From assembly GCF_049801075.1 (NCBI RefSeq), contig NZ_JBNAGG010000001.1, positions 62,001 through 126,000 of the forward strand: a DNA stretch of 64,000 bases. Reading direction: 5' to 3'. Below are positions 1-8,138 of this stretch, one piece after another (positions within the stretch are counted from its first letter, which is position 1; every line of letters begins with the position of its first letter). A program made the translations under genes and the position numbers. This DNA is from Maritalea sp049801075. Its GTDB lineage: Bacteria; Pseudomonadota; Alphaproteobacteria; Rhizobiales; Devosiaceae. Below the pieces are notes generated by a model. It did not search any database. It was not told the origin of the DNA and worked only from the letters and a program-made list of their open reading frames with translations.

Positions 1-395
1 TCGCAATTGGCGGCCAGTTCCTCGTTTGCGGTTGTGCCGCTCACATGGTCCTTGCGTTTTACATTCTCATGGCAGGGGATCAGGTGGAAGTGCAGGTGGT
101 AAACTGTTTGTCCTGCGCTTTCTTCACTTGATTGGCGCAGCAAAATCCCATCTGCATTCATTGCTTTCTTCACTGCGTTGCCGATCTGTTGCACGCGCTG
201 AATAACTGCGGCCAATGCCTCAGGATCAGCGTCCAGCAAATTGCGTGATCCGGCCTTTGGTACCACCAAAACATGGCCGGGCGCTTCTGGCATTATGTCC
301 ATGATGGAAATGCACACATCGTCTTCATAGACCTTGTGGCTTGGGATGTCGCCGGCAATGATTTTGGTGAAAATATTATCTGGATCGTAGCTCAT
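1..395 (-). CDS. HIT family protein (partial, C-terminus beyond window)
   Basis: Histidine-triad nucleotide-binding protein, probably an HINT-type purine nucleotide hydrolase of the cytosol. Reading the minus strand from the ATG at 395 gives MSYDPDNIFTKIIAGDIPSH, the usual HIT opening, then PEAPGHVLVVPK, and near codon 104 the triad HLHFHLIP (HxHxHxx). About 131 codons are visible; the family is usually about 140 residues, so only the last few are missing. It starts 3 bp after the stop of the hydroxylase/SDR gene and is probably co-transcribed with it. The family call is firm; the physiological substrate is unknown. Confidence 0.93.
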   Translation of the reverse strand, partial: MSYDPDNIFTKIIAGDIPSHKVYEDDVCISIMDIMPEAPGHVLVVPKAGSRNLLDADPEALAAVIQRVQQIGNAVKKAMNADGILLRQSSEESAGQTVYHLHFHLIPCHENVKRKDHVSGTTANEELAANC

Positions 396-398
396 CGG

Positions 399-1541
399 TT
401 AGGCACTCTTGTTGCTGATGATGGGTGCTTTGCGCACGGATTTTGGCCAAGGTATAAACCGGAAACGGATATAATTCCAGACTGCCAAAGTTGTATTGGT
501 CACGGGCACATAGGTGAAGCCGCGACGAATGAAAAAGAGCGAGAGGGCCGCAGCAACATCAGCAGACATGAGGCCTTTGCCCATGCGCGAGGTGAAGGCG
601 GCGGGCACAATGTGGCGATATGTTAGGTCAGGGCTGGTATAAAATTCGCGGGCGCGGGCTGCAAATGCGCGTTTTGAGGCAGCATAGGGTTTTAGCGCGT
701 CGATGCCCATATCGCCGTGCAATTCAATTTCCGAACCCACGGCCCAGATTTCGGGTGGGGTGAGGCGATCCTTACCGATGACACGGAATTTTTCGATCAG
801 ATCGACAAAGCTTGTATAATTTGCGGCCCAGCAATCATCAGTTTTGGCGCCATGGGCCAAGACCAAAATGTCGGCTTTCTGCATCTTTTCGCTCAAACCG
901 TCATATTGGTCGATTTGATAGTCTTCGCCATATTTCGCCGTGTCGATGATGGCTCCCAGCTTTTCCAGCCGTTGGGTCAAGGCTTGTCCATATGCGCCAG
1001 AGGCCCCAGTGACCAGAATGCGTTGGCCTTTAATTTGGCAATTGGTGCCGAAAATCAGGTCGAATAGACTGATGAAAGATGAAAAGAACTGGTTGGGATA
1101 AACATGGTGCAGTGCATGATAGGTGGGGGTGACAAACAGATTGCCGCGTCGACCACTGAGCCGATCCATATTCATATGATTGATGTCGCGACCTTCATCC
1201 ACCACGCGCCAAGCAAATAAACCGCTGTGGATGAGTGCAACAAATAAGACGGCAACCCAGTCAAAAATCAATACAAAGACTAGCGTGCCTAGGATGGAAA
1301 CAACAAACTCAGGCACCAAGTGGCACCATAGATTGGCCTTGGCCCAGCTGGGATGCACTTTCATATTGTTGTCGAGAAATTTGTGGTGAACATCGTGCCA
1401 GCGGGAAAATTCGCGCAGCAGGGCAAAGCGAGAATTTTGCCATCTGTGCAGCAAATAATGCAAAATATCGAATAAAAATGTAGATGCTGCGAAAACCAGC
1501 GCCGTCTGAAAAAGTAAACCGATAAAATATATAAAGTTCAT
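399..1541 (-). CDS. Fused fatty acid hydroxylase / short-chain dehydrogenase
   Basis: A 380-residue two-domain protein. Residues 1-165 form a membrane di-iron hydroxylase/desaturase domain with histidine boxes HYLLH (28-32), HDVHH (49-53) and HALHH (142-146) and hydrophobic segments near 1-25 and 80-110. Residues 170-380 are a Rossmann SDR with TGASGAYG (178-185) and a YAASK motif. The arrangement matches the known bifunctional sterol desaturase/short-chain dehydrogenase family. I start at the ATG at 1541, so that the first membrane segment begins at once; an ATG 14 codons upstream is possible. The substrate is probably a lipid alcohol, aldehyde or carotenoid-like molecule, but the sequence does not say. 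It lies between a FemAB-like gene and a HIT gene. Confidence 0.85.
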   Translation of the reverse strand: MNFIYFIGLLFQTALVFAASTFLFDILHYLLHRWQNSRFALLREFSRWHDVHHKFLDNNMKVHPSWAKANLWCHLVPEFVVSILGTLVFVLIFDWVAVLFVALIHSGLFAWRVVDEGRDINHMNMDRLSGRRGNLFVTPTYHALHHVYPNQFFSSFISLFDLIFGTNCQIKGQRILVTGASGAYGQALTQRLEKLGAIIDTAKYGEDYQIDQYDGLSEKMQKADILVLAHGAKTDDCWAANYTSFVDLIEKFRVIGKDRLTPPEIWAVGSEIELHGDMGIDALKPYAASKRAFAARAREFYTSPDLTYRHIVPAAFTSRMGKGLMSADVAAALSLFFIRRGFTYVPVTNTTLAVWNYIRFRFIPWPKSVRKAPIISNKSA

Positions 1542-1635
1542 TTTGTGTCCCGACCTAGCTGTCACAAAAATGTCAAATGTCAAATGTCACATGATTGTGG
1601 CGATCTTACGTTATACCATAAGTGCAGGAAATGAC

Positions 1636-2778
1636 TCAGCCTTTCTTGAATGGCGTGAAGTCTTTCAACAGCTCTTGGTCCATCGCGACATGCCGTCGTT
1701 CTTCTTCCAGGTAATCGCTCACAGCATCGCGGAAGCTGACATTGGGGATGAAATGTGCTGACCGTGTGGTCACGGGCTCGTAGCCACGTGCTATTTTGTG
1801 TTCTCCTTGGGCGCCAGCTTCAACGGTACTCAGCTTGTGTGAAATCGCATAGTCGATGGCTTGGTAGTAGCACAATTCGAAGTGCAAATTGGGAATGTGC
1901 TGATTGCAGCCCCAATATCGGCCAAACAGCGTATCTTCACCGACCAAATTGAGTGTGCCGGCCACATATTCTGCACCATTATGGGCAAGCATGAGCACGA
2001 TCTTGTCTCCCATGCTTTCGCCCATGAGCGAGAAAAAGCCGCGATTGAGATAGGGGCTGCCCCATTTGCGGCTGCCAGTATCCATATAAAAGGCGAAAAA
2101 TGCATCCCAATGATGTTCTTGAATGTCTTTGCCCGACAGCCATTCGATCGTGAGATTGTTCTCGCTGACAGTGCGGCGCTCTTTGCGGATCGCTTTGCGC
2201 TTGCGCGATGCCAACTGCGCTAAGAAATCATCGAAATCATCATAGTCCTGATTGCGCCAATGATATTGGCGGTCATGGCGCTCCATCCATTGCTGTTCTT
2301 TAAACAGTTCCATGTCAGCAGGCGTCAGAAATGTAGCGTGGGCCGAAGATAGGTTTAGCTGTTCGCAAGCACGTTCTAATCCGTCAATTAAGAGCGACCG
2401 GGCTTCAAGTGGCGCATCGGCCTTGGTCAATAGCTTTGGCGCTGTAGCGGGCGTGAACGGGATTGAGATCTGTAGTTTTGGATAATAATTGCCGCCTGCG
2501 CGCTGGAAGGCATCGGCCCACGCGTGGTCAAACACATATTCACCCTGCGAATGCCCCTTCAAATAGGCAGGGACCACACCCAGCACTGTGCCCGTTGCCG
2601 TCTCAAGGCTGAGATGCTGTGGTTGCCAACCTGTATGAGCGGCAACGCAACCGCTTTCCTCCAGAGCTGAAAGAAACGCAAATCGATTGAATGGATTGTC
2701 ATCTCCGGCCAATCCATCCCATACTTCCGCGCCAATTTCTTGAATGCGGGCGTTTGTTTTCAGCACATATTCGGTCAA
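1636..2778 (-). CDS. FemAB-like GNAT-fold protein (DUF482/COG3146)
   Basis: A 380-residue protein of the FemAB_like family, double GNAT-fold proteins annotated as peptidoglycan biosynthesis/recognition; the biochemical reaction is not established. The family pattern is visible in NPFNRFAFLSALEESGCV near the N-terminus, the basic stretch SRKRKAIRKERR in the middle, FYMDTGSRKWGSPYLNRGFF, and the C-terminal VEAGAQGEHKIARGYEPV with an HFIP segment. Length is normal. Its ATG overlaps the stop of the phosphodiesterase gene by 4 bases (ATGA), so translation is probably coupled. Cytosolic, with no signal peptide. Confidence 0.88.
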   Translation of the reverse strand: MTEYVLKTNARIQEIGAEVWDGLAGDDNPFNRFAFLSALEESGCVAAHTGWQPQHLSLETATGTVLGVVPAYLKGHSQGEYVFDHAWADAFQRAGGNYYPKLQISIPFTPATAPKLLTKADAPLEARSLLIDGLERACEQLNLSSAHATFLTPADMELFKEQQWMERHDRQYHWRNQDYDDFDDFLAQLASRKRKAIRKERRTVSENNLTIEWLSGKDIQEHHWDAFFAFYMDTGSRKWGSPYLNRGFFSLMGESMGDKIVLMLAHNGAEYVAGTLNLVGEDTLFGRYWGCNQHIPNLHFELCYYQAIDYAISHKLSTVEAGAQGEHKIARGYEPVTTRSAHFIPNVSFRDAVSDYLEEERRHVAMDQELLKDFTPFKKG

Positions 2779-3545
2779 AGGGACGGAGCCTCCTTGGCGG
2801 TTGGCCGTCCGGTTTGCGGGTTGATGTTTTCAAATACGATCTGGTCCGCATTTTCTTGCGCAATTGCCCAGCGCTCGGAGTTGTTGATCGTCCAGCTCAT
2901 TACATCGCGGCCAGAAGAGCGATAGGCACGCACGGCGGGCAAATCTAAGCTGTTCACGTCGCACGATACAAAGTCGGGACGGGAGAGGGGCAGATGCACC
3001 AAATGCCTTAGCAAAAAGCCCGTCCAGCTAGATTCGTCTTCTGGTGTTTCGCGTTCCACAACAATTCCTTTTGGCCATTTGTCTTTTATACGGTGCAACT
3101 GGACCAAAAGATCAGGGTCAAAGCTCTTAAAACAGAGGACGCCAAGATAGTCTTTTGCTGTTTCATGGGCAGCTTTCGCCAGTTGGGCATTTCGGCCCTT
3201 CTGGCTTTTAAGTTCCACCACTAGTGGTACTCTGCCATCCACAAAGTCTAGCAGCTGCGCAAAGGACATGATGTGATCATGCTCGGCGCTGTTTTTGAGC
3301 GGAATGTTGGTGGCTTGACCGACGCTAATGTCGCTGACTTTGCCCGATTGAGGCGTCAGGCGATCAAGGTTTTCATCATGAAAAACAATCGCTTGATCAT
3401 CGCCTGTGAGCTGCAGGTCACATTCGATTGCATAGCGGTTAGCGATGGCCGATGTGAATGCGGCTTTTGAGTTTTCCGCAATGCTTTGGGCGACATCATG
3501 ATGTCCCCGGTGCGCAATCGGGCGCGCAAAAATCTGTTTGAGCAT
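2775..3545 (-). CDS. ugpQ: Glycerophosphodiester phosphodiesterase
   Basis: Hydrolyses glycerophosphodiesters to glycerol 3-phosphate and an alcohol. The 256-residue product has the GDPD signature: AHRGHHD at the N-terminus, ENSKAAF, IECDLQLTGDDQAIVFHDENLDRLT (metal and catalytic acid/His residues), and VVELKS for the next strand. I chose the ATG at 3545 (MLKQIFARPIAHRG), which leaves a 7-base gap after ridA; the longer reading frame would overlap ridA by 26 bases. There is no signal peptide, so it is the cytosolic UgpQ type. Symbol by family; other GDPD paralogues may exist in the genome. Confidence 0.9.
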   Translation of the reverse strand: MLKQIFARPIAHRGHHDVAQSIAENSKAAFTSAIANRYAIECDLQLTGDDQAIVFHDENLDRLTPQSGKVSDISVGQATNIPLKNSAEHDHIMSFAQLLDFVDGRVPLVVELKSQKGRNAQLAKAAHETAKDYLGVLCFKSFDPDLLVQLHRIKDKWPKGIVVERETPEDESSWTGFLLRHLVHLPLSRPDFVSCDVNSLDLPAVRAYRSSGRDVMSWTINNSERWAIAQENADQIVFENINPQTGRPTAKEAPSL

Positions 3546-3552
3546 TTTGCTA

Positions 3553-4014
3553 CTAAGCGATTTCGACAATGGCTTCAATTTCTACGGCAGCACCAAGCGG
3601 CAACGCGGGGACGCCGACTGCGGCCCGGGCATGGCGACCTTTCTCGCCGAACAATTCACCGATAAGATTTGAAGCGCCATTGGCCACCAAATGTTGGTCT
3701 GTAAAGTCCGGTGTTGAGGCAACAAAGATGGACAGTTTCACAAATTGCGCCACATCTTCTAGCGGCACATTGGCGGCAGATTTGATCTGGCCCAAAATGT
3801 TGAGTGCACACATTTGCGCGGCCGCTTGCCCTTGCTCAACATCAAGATCGTCGCCCAGTTTGCCAGTTGTCAGACCTTCTTCGTTCAGGGGCAATTGCCC
3901 CGAAATATACAGTGTGTTGCCGCTGCGTTTCACAGGCAAATAGCTAGCCAATGGTGCTTTGGGCGCAGGCAGGGCGTGGCCCATTTCCTCTAGTTTCAAC
4001 TCAATTGCGCTCAT
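3553..4014 (-). CDS. RidA family (YjgF/YER057c/UK114) protein
   Basis: A 153-residue RidA-like protein starting at MSAIELKLEEMG. Members deaminate reactive enamine/imine intermediates; which subfamily this belongs to is unclear. Visible family features are SGNTLYISGQLPL, the AAAQMCALNILGQIK helix, VKLSIFVASTPDFTDQHLVANGASNLIGELFGEKGRHARAAVGVPALPLGAAVEIEAIVEI. The conserved arginine is present as HARAAVG. The start overlaps the end of dinB by 14 bases in a different frame; an in-frame upstream extension exists but would lie deep inside dinB. Confidence 0.92.
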   Translation of the reverse strand: MSAIELKLEEMGHALPAPKAPLASYLPVKRSGNTLYISGQLPLNEEGLTTGKLGDDLDVEQGQAAAQMCALNILGQIKSAANVPLEDVAQFVKLSIFVASTPDFTDQHLVANGASNLIGELFGEKGRHARAAVGVPALPLGAAVEIEAIVEIA

Positions 4015-5338
4015 CGGGTTTATCCTTTTGCGAATCTTTTTTGCGTTGTTCTTTTTCATATTTGGCGCGCATCATGCGCCCGCGCAATAGGGCATCCTCA
4101 CCGAATTTTTCTCGGATTTTGTCCATTGCGCGTTCGGCTTTGGCTTTGCGGGCCACATTTGGGTCCAAAAGATCATGCGGGTCTTCCACGCTGGTGGGTG
4201 GTGCAATGCCGGAAACGCCTATGCCTAACAGGCGAAAGGCGGTCATGCCGACCTCTTTTTTCATCAGCGCCATGCCTGTTTCAAAAATTACGTGCGCCAA
4301 TTGTGTCGGCTCGATCAACTGTCGGGAGCGGGTGCGGGTAGCAAATCCTGCGGTCTTCAGTTTCAAGGTCACCGTATCACCTGCCAAGTTGCTTTTTTTG
4401 AGCCGGGCGGACACCTTCTCGCTTAATTTAAGTAGCACGTGAGAAAGTTCATCAAAGTCTGTGATATCTTTGAAAAAAGTTGTTTCGTTTGAAACTGATT
4501 TTGCGCCGCGCGTTGACTTGATTTTGCGCTTGTCTTCGCCTTGTGACAGATAGAAAAGGCGAGCGCCGATCTCACCGTAACGGCCTGCTAAATCTTTTAG
4601 GCCCATTTCCTGCAATTGTCCAATGTGCGTGATGCCGTCCTTCTCAAGACGCTGGCCAAATATTTTGCCGATGCCATAAATCACTGTGACTTTCTGCTTG
4701 GCGAGGAAGTCGCGTGTTTCTTCCTTGCCGATTAGGGCAAGGCCGCGCGGTTTATCGATTTCGGACGCGATTTTAGCGAGGAATTTGTTGTGCGACAGGC
4801 CGATGGATATGGTGACACCAATGTCGCGCTCTACCTCATTGGCAAGGCGCACCAAAATCTCGACTGGTGCTGCCTTGTGTAGCAACTGAGTGCCGGAAAG
4901 GTCCAGAAAAGCCTCGTCGATGCTGAGCGGTTCTACCAGCGGGGTTAGCTCTTGAAATTTGGCTTTGATCTGCTTGCTGACTTCAACATATTTGGCCATG
5001 TTTGGCGGGATGAACACCGCATTCGGGCAAAGGCGTTTGGCCTGAAATATAGGCATAGCGGAGCGTACGCCGCTCATGCGGGCGATATAGCAGCAGGTGG
5101 AGACCACGCCTCGTTCACGCCCACCAACGATCAATGGTTTGTCCAGCAAATCCGGGTTGTCACGCTTTTCCACGGCGGCGTAAAAGCTGTCGCAATCCAC
5201 ATGTGCGATATCGAGTGTGAGCAGTTCCGGATGGCTGGTCAGTCGAATGGATCGACAGTTGGGACAGCGCGTTAAGGCGCGCTTTTGCTCAAGGTGGCCA
5301 CAATCTCTGCAAATGGTTGGCGCGATTTTATCCGTCAT
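4001..5338 (-). CDS. dinB: DNA polymerase IV with N-terminal zinc ribbon
   Basis: Y-family translesion polymerase of 445 residues. Residues 8-32 carry two CxxC pairs (CRDC and CPNC), a likely zinc ribbon seen in many rhizobial Pol IV proteins. The polymerase core follows: DIAHVDCDSFYAAVEKRDNPDL with metal-binding Asp, YIARMSGVRSAMP, and SIDEAFLDLSG with the catalytic Asp-Glu pair, then thumb and little-finger domains. The C-terminus is a charged tail without an obvious clamp-binding motif. It overlaps the DUF3572 gene by 11 bases and ridA by 14. No GTTC-N7-GTTC LexA-type box was seen upstream of the operon. Confidence 0.94.
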   Translation of the reverse strand: MTDKIAPTICRDCGHLEQKRALTRCPNCRSIRLTSHPELLTLDIAHVDCDSFYAAVEKRDNPDLLDKPLIVGGRERGVVSTCCYIARMSGVRSAMPIFQAKRLCPNAVFIPPNMAKYVEVSKQIKAKFQELTPLVEPLSIDEAFLDLSGTQLLHKAAPVEILVRLANEVERDIGVTISIGLSHNKFLAKIASEIDKPRGLALIGKEETRDFLAKQKVTVIYGIGKIFGQRLEKDGITHIGQLQEMGLKDLAGRYGEIGARLFYLSQGEDKRKIKSTRGAKSVSNETTFFKDITDFDELSHVLLKLSEKVSARLKKSNLAGDTVTLKLKTAGFATRTRSRQLIEPTQLAHVIFETGMALMKKEVGMTAFRLLGIGVSGIAPPTSVEDPHDLLDPNVARKAKAERAMDKIREKFGEDALLRGRMMRAKYEKEQRKKDSQKDKPDERN

Positions 5339-5600
5339 AGCCGTTTTGCGAATAAAAGGCGCGCATGACCTCTTCCGGGGTCAATCTTGCGTTCGCGCAC
5401 ATGGACAAAAGGGCCGATTCATTTTGCGCAAAAAAGTCCAAAAGGCCCGCGGCCAGCACTTCGGGATCGCCGCTGCGCATTTCGTCTGGCGTGGTGCCTG
5501 TTTCCGTCATGAACTGGCCTAAAAGCTCAGGTTCTGCAATGAGATGGTTCAAACACGCATCGGCGATAAGTTGGATTTTTTCTGGCGTGCTTTTCATCAT
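5328..5600 (-). CDS. DUF3572 family protein
   Basis: A 90-residue acidic helical protein found mostly in Alphaproteobacteria next to divK; function unknown. Visible features are the LIADACLNHLIAEPELLGQFMTETG and GLLDFFAQNESALLSMCANARLTPEEVMRAFY segments typical of the family. The first codon could be either of two consecutive ATGs (5600 or 5597). It is the first gene of the dinB-ridA-ugpQ operon and is transcribed divergently from divK. Its last 11 bases overlap dinB. Confidence 0.83.
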   Translation of the reverse strand: MMKSTPEKIQLIADACLNHLIAEPELLGQFMTETGTTPDEMRSGDPEVLAAGLLDFFAQNESALLSMCANARLTPEEVMRAFYSQNGYDG

Positions 5601-5693
5601 GGCAAGGCTTTCATTACGTCTTTCGTAAGGTTTTCTTGTTATACGCTTTTGTCAAGGAAGGGCAAAAGCGTTTCGCAAAGATTTGGGGACTTT

Positions 5694-6068
5694 ATGGCAA
5701 AGACGGTAATGATCGTTGAGGACAATGAGCTCAATATGAAGCTTTTCAACGATTTATTGGAGTCACGAGGATATCGCACAATCCAAACCCGTAACGGTAT
5801 GGAAGCATTGGATTTGGCGAAAGCACATCATCCTGACTTGATCTTGATGGACATTCAATTGCCTGAAGTTTCAGGCTTGGTGGTGACCAAATGGATCAAG
5901 GAGGATGAAGCGTTGCGTTCAATTCCTGTGATTGCTGTTACTGCATTTGCCATGAAAGGCGACGAGGAACGCATTTTGGAAGGGGGGTGCGAAGGCTATA
6001 TTTCCAAGCCAATTTCATTGCCCCACTTTTTAGAGACGATCGAAGGATTTATTGGGCCGGGCAAATAG
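5694..6068 (+). CDS. divK: Single-domain response regulator DivK
   Basis: A 124-residue receiver-only protein of the cell-cycle/polarity phosphorelay. Phosphoacceptor Asp53 lies in LILMDIQLPE, the acidic pair is VEDN at 8-11, the switch Thr is in AVTAFAMKGD and Lys105 in YISKP. In this lineage DivK receives phosphate from DivJ/PleC-type kinases and acts through DivL/CckA on CtrA (known family role). Start chosen at the ATG with a GGGGAC ribosome-binding site; the frame runs open upstream but has no better site. pleD follows 41 bases downstream, the standard alphaproteobacterial pair. Confidence 0.95.
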   Translation: MAKTVMIVEDNELNMKLFNDLLESRGYRTIQTRNGMEALDLAKAHHPDLILMDIQLPEVSGLVVTKWIKEDEALRSIPVIAVTAFAMKGDEERILEGGCEGYISKPISLPHFLETIEGFIGPGK

Positions 6069-6109
6069 GCTGCTTGGCGATGTGAGTTTGTGAGTACGGG
6101 ACGAGTATT

Positions 6110-7480
6110 ATGACGGCACGCGTATTGGTAGTGGACGACATTCCAACAAATATCAAACTGTTGGCCGCGCGTTTAACTGCTGAATATTTTGATGTGTTAG
6201 AGGCGACCAACGGGCGCGACGCCATTGATATATGTGATCAAGGCCAAGTCGACATTGTGTTGCTGGATGTAATGATGCCAGAAATGGACGGGTTCGAAAC
6301 CTGCCGCCGTCTCAAGTCCAATCCGAGAACCCAGCACATCCCAATTGTGATGGTCACTGCGCTTGATCAACCCTCTGATCGGGTCAAGGGGCTGGAAGCA
6401 GGTGCAGATGATTTTCTGACCAAGCCAGTTGATGATGTGCAGTTGATGGCGCGTGTGAAAAGCTTGTCGCGGTTGAAAAACCTGACGGACGAGCTGCATT
6501 CTCGCGCACTAACTGGCCAATCCATTGCCATTGAAGACATTGTTGGCATGACCCAGCGCATCGATGCGACGGGCGGTAAGCTATTGGTGATCGAAAGCGA
6601 TATGCGCGCTGCTGAGCGATTGCAAGACGTTTTGGATCGCGAACATGACGTGACAATTCTCACGCGGCCCGAAGATGCACCAATGTTGTTGGCCGAACAT
6701 GAGTTTGAGTTGGTCATCATTTCGATGTCGCTGGCCGATATTGATCCGCTGCGTGTTTGCTCGCAAATCCGTACGTTGGAAAAAACGCGCAATATGCCGA
6801 TCATCTTGGTGGCGGATGGCCCCGATAAACCGCGCGTTGTGCGAGGATTGGAGCTGGGCGTGAATGATTTCATTCTCCGCCCCGTTGAGCGCAATGAGTT
6901 GGCCGCACGGGTACGTACACAAATTCGGCGTCATCGCTATTCTGCGGAATTGCGCAAGAATCTTTCTTCGACCGTTGCTATGGCTGTGATTGATGAGCTG
7001 ACTGGGCTGTACAATCGACGCTATTTTGATCGCCATTTGGCCGTGCAGTTGGAAAAGTCGAAAGAGCATGAGCGCAAACTGTCGCTGATGATGTTGGACA
7101 TAGACTATTTCAAAGCGGTCAACGACACCCATGGCCATGCTGTGGGCGATGCGGTGCTAAAAGAGTTTGCGTTGCGGTTGCAGCGGAGTATCCGTGGTGT
7201 TGATCTTGCTTCGCGCTATGGTGGTGAAGAATTTGTGGTGATGATGCCGGATACGGATCTTAACCAGGCTCAAATGGTGGCAGAGCGTGTGCGGCAGTCC
7301 ATAAGTGACGATATTTTTGAAACTGAGATGGTTGCACCACTGAGTATAACTGTCAGCATCGGCCTGGCGATTTATGAAGAAGAACACGACACGCCTGAAT
7401 CTTTGATGAAGCGTGCAGACATTTCGCTTTACCGCGCCAAGCGGGAAGGGCGCAATCGCACTGTATATGACGCCGCTTAG
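6110..7480 (+). CDS. pleD: Diguanylate cyclase response regulator PleD
   Basis: A 456-residue REC-REC-GGDEF protein that makes cyclic di-GMP when phosphorylated. The first receiver has Asp53 in LLDVMMPEMD and Lys in LTKPVDD. The second receiver (about 155-275) has SMS where an acceptor Asp would be, so it is an adaptor domain. The GGDEF domain spans about 290-455 with GGEEF at 371-375 and an intact inhibitory I-site RGVD at 362-365. It should therefore be active and feedback-inhibited by its product. Co-transcribed with divK. A long A/T-rich palindrome lies 45 bases after the stop. Confidence 0.95.
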   Translation: MTARVLVVDDIPTNIKLLAARLTAEYFDVLEATNGRDAIDICDQGQVDIVLLDVMMPEMDGFETCRRLKSNPRTQHIPIVMVTALDQPSDRVKGLEAGADDFLTKPVDDVQLMARVKSLSRLKNLTDELHSRALTGQSIAIEDIVGMTQRIDATGGKLLVIESDMRAAERLQDVLDREHDVTILTRPEDAPMLLAEHEFELVIISMSLADIDPLRVCSQIRTLEKTRNMPIILVADGPDKPRVVRGLELGVNDFILRPVERNELAARVRTQIRRHRYSAELRKNLSSTVAMAVIDELTGLYNRRYFDRHLAVQLEKSKEHERKLSLMMLDIDYFKAVNDTHGHAVGDAVLKEFALRLQRSIRGVDLASRYGGEEFVVMMPDTDLNQAQMVAERVRQSISDDIFETEMVAPLSITVSIGLAIYEEEHDTPESLMKRADISLYRAKREGRNRTVYDAA

Positions 7481-7504
7481 GCGTTTGTTCCTTTCGCATT
7501 TGAA

Positions 7505-7573
7505 TTAAATTTAATGTGTTAAGGCAAAGACTTAACCTTAATTCGGGCTGTTAAGGTTAAGTCTTTAAGTTAA
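7505..7573. repeat. A/T-rich perfect inverted repeat in a TTAA cluster after pleD
   Basis: A 16-bp perfect inverted repeat, arms 7526-7541 and 7551-7566 (AAAGACTTAACCTTAA and its complement), separated by a 9-base loop. It lies in a 69-base stretch with nine TTAA tetramers (starts 7505, 7511, 7519, 7532, 7538, 7551, 7557, 7565, 7570). As RNA it would form a long hairpin and could end the divK-pleD transcript, but the T-tract is broken. As DNA the symmetric TTAA elements could bind a regulator. No pair has the TTAA-N7-TTAA spacing of a CtrA site. Confidence 0.6.
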
Positions 7574-7619
7574 TCTTCCGTTTATATTCCATTTTCGTAA
7601 AATTTACTTGGAAAACGTA

Positions 7620-7806
7620 ACGCGGCGTCGTATTTGCGAAGGGCACCATTCATCCAATGAGTGGTTTGCCTCGCAGACTTTTGCTCAGGTCCGCCGCAAC
7701 TTCCTGAGATCCTGTGAGGGGGCAGTTCCGGCTCGGTTTAAGAGTGGCCTCTTCTGGCCGAGCTGGATCGCCCAACAAAAAACCCCGCCTTTTCAGGCGG
7801 GGTTTT
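7620..7806. ncRNA. Candidate structured RNA between pleD and rpmG
   Basis: This stretch has no plausible reading frame but consecutive helices: 7635-7675 (outer TGCG/CGCA, then AGGGCA/TGCCT and CCATTCA/TGAGTGG), CTCAGG 7684-7689 with CCTGAG 7703-7708, a 9-bp stem 7728-7736/7758-7766 enclosing a second 5-bp helix 7740-7744/7749-7753, and a terminator at 7779-7806. It does not contain the SRP RNA core, RNase P or tmRNA signatures. Strand is not settled: plus-strand transcription would end at the terminator, minus-strand would make it a downstream extension of rpmG. Boundaries are approximate. Confidence 0.4.
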
Positions 7807-7810
7807 GTTT
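7779..7810. terminator. Bidirectional rho-independent terminator
   Basis: Perfect 11-bp stem AAAACCCCGCC (7779-7789) / GGCGGGGTTTT (7796-7806) with a 6-base loop. Read on the minus strand the stem is followed by six T residues and ends rpmG, whose stop lies 25 bases away. Read on the plus strand it is followed by GTTTTT and could end a transcript from the structured region on its left. Confidence 0.9.
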
Positions 7811-7830
7811 TTCAGAAGCTAAAAACCAAA

Positions 7831-7998
7831 TTACTTGATTTTTGATTCCTTGAAATCAACGTGCTTGCGCACAACCGGATCGTACTTTTTCAAAGTCAAT
7901 TTCTCAGTCATTGTGCGTGAATTTTTCTTGGCTACGTAAAAGTAACCTGTATCAGCGGTGGAAACCAGCTTGATTTTTACAGTGTTGGACTTGGCCAT
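7831..7998 (-). CDS. rpmG: 50S ribosomal protein L33
   Basis: A 55-residue basic ribosomal protein starting MAKSNTVKIKLVSTADTGYFYVAKKNSR and ending HVDFKESKIK. It lacks the CxxC pairs of zinc-binding L33, so it is the zinc-free type usual in Alphaproteobacteria. The frame is open 10 codons upstream, but MAKS is the conserved N-terminus. It is monocistronic, with its own terminator at 7779-7806. Confidence 0.97.
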   Translation of the reverse strand: MAKSNTVKIKLVSTADTGYFYVAKKNSRTMTEKLTLKKYDPVVRKHVDFKESKIK

Positions 7999-8138
7999 GC
8001 CTACATTCCCAAATAAAAGGCCACGCAATCATGCGCGGCGATCTTGTCATCATTCCGTTGGCCGCAAACTATGCATTTCCGATCAAATGTCAAGTTCAAA
8101 GCACAAATAATTGTCGCCACTTGTTCTGGCGTCGTGGC

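Noticed and set aside
5601..5693. LexA-type operator ahead of the DUF3572-dinB operon.
   Set aside because: No GTTC-N7-GTTC or GAAC-N7-GAAC arrangement was found in the divergent region.
7505..7573. CtrA binding sites in the TTAA cluster after pleD.
   Set aside because: No two TTAA elements are separated by 7 bases, the spacing of the known consensus.
7620..7806. Signal recognition particle RNA, RNase P RNA or tmRNA in the pleD-rpmG gap.
   Set aside because: The CAGGTCC fragment resembles part of the SRP loop, but the GGAAGCAGCC continuation is missing, and RNase P/tmRNA signatures were not found.
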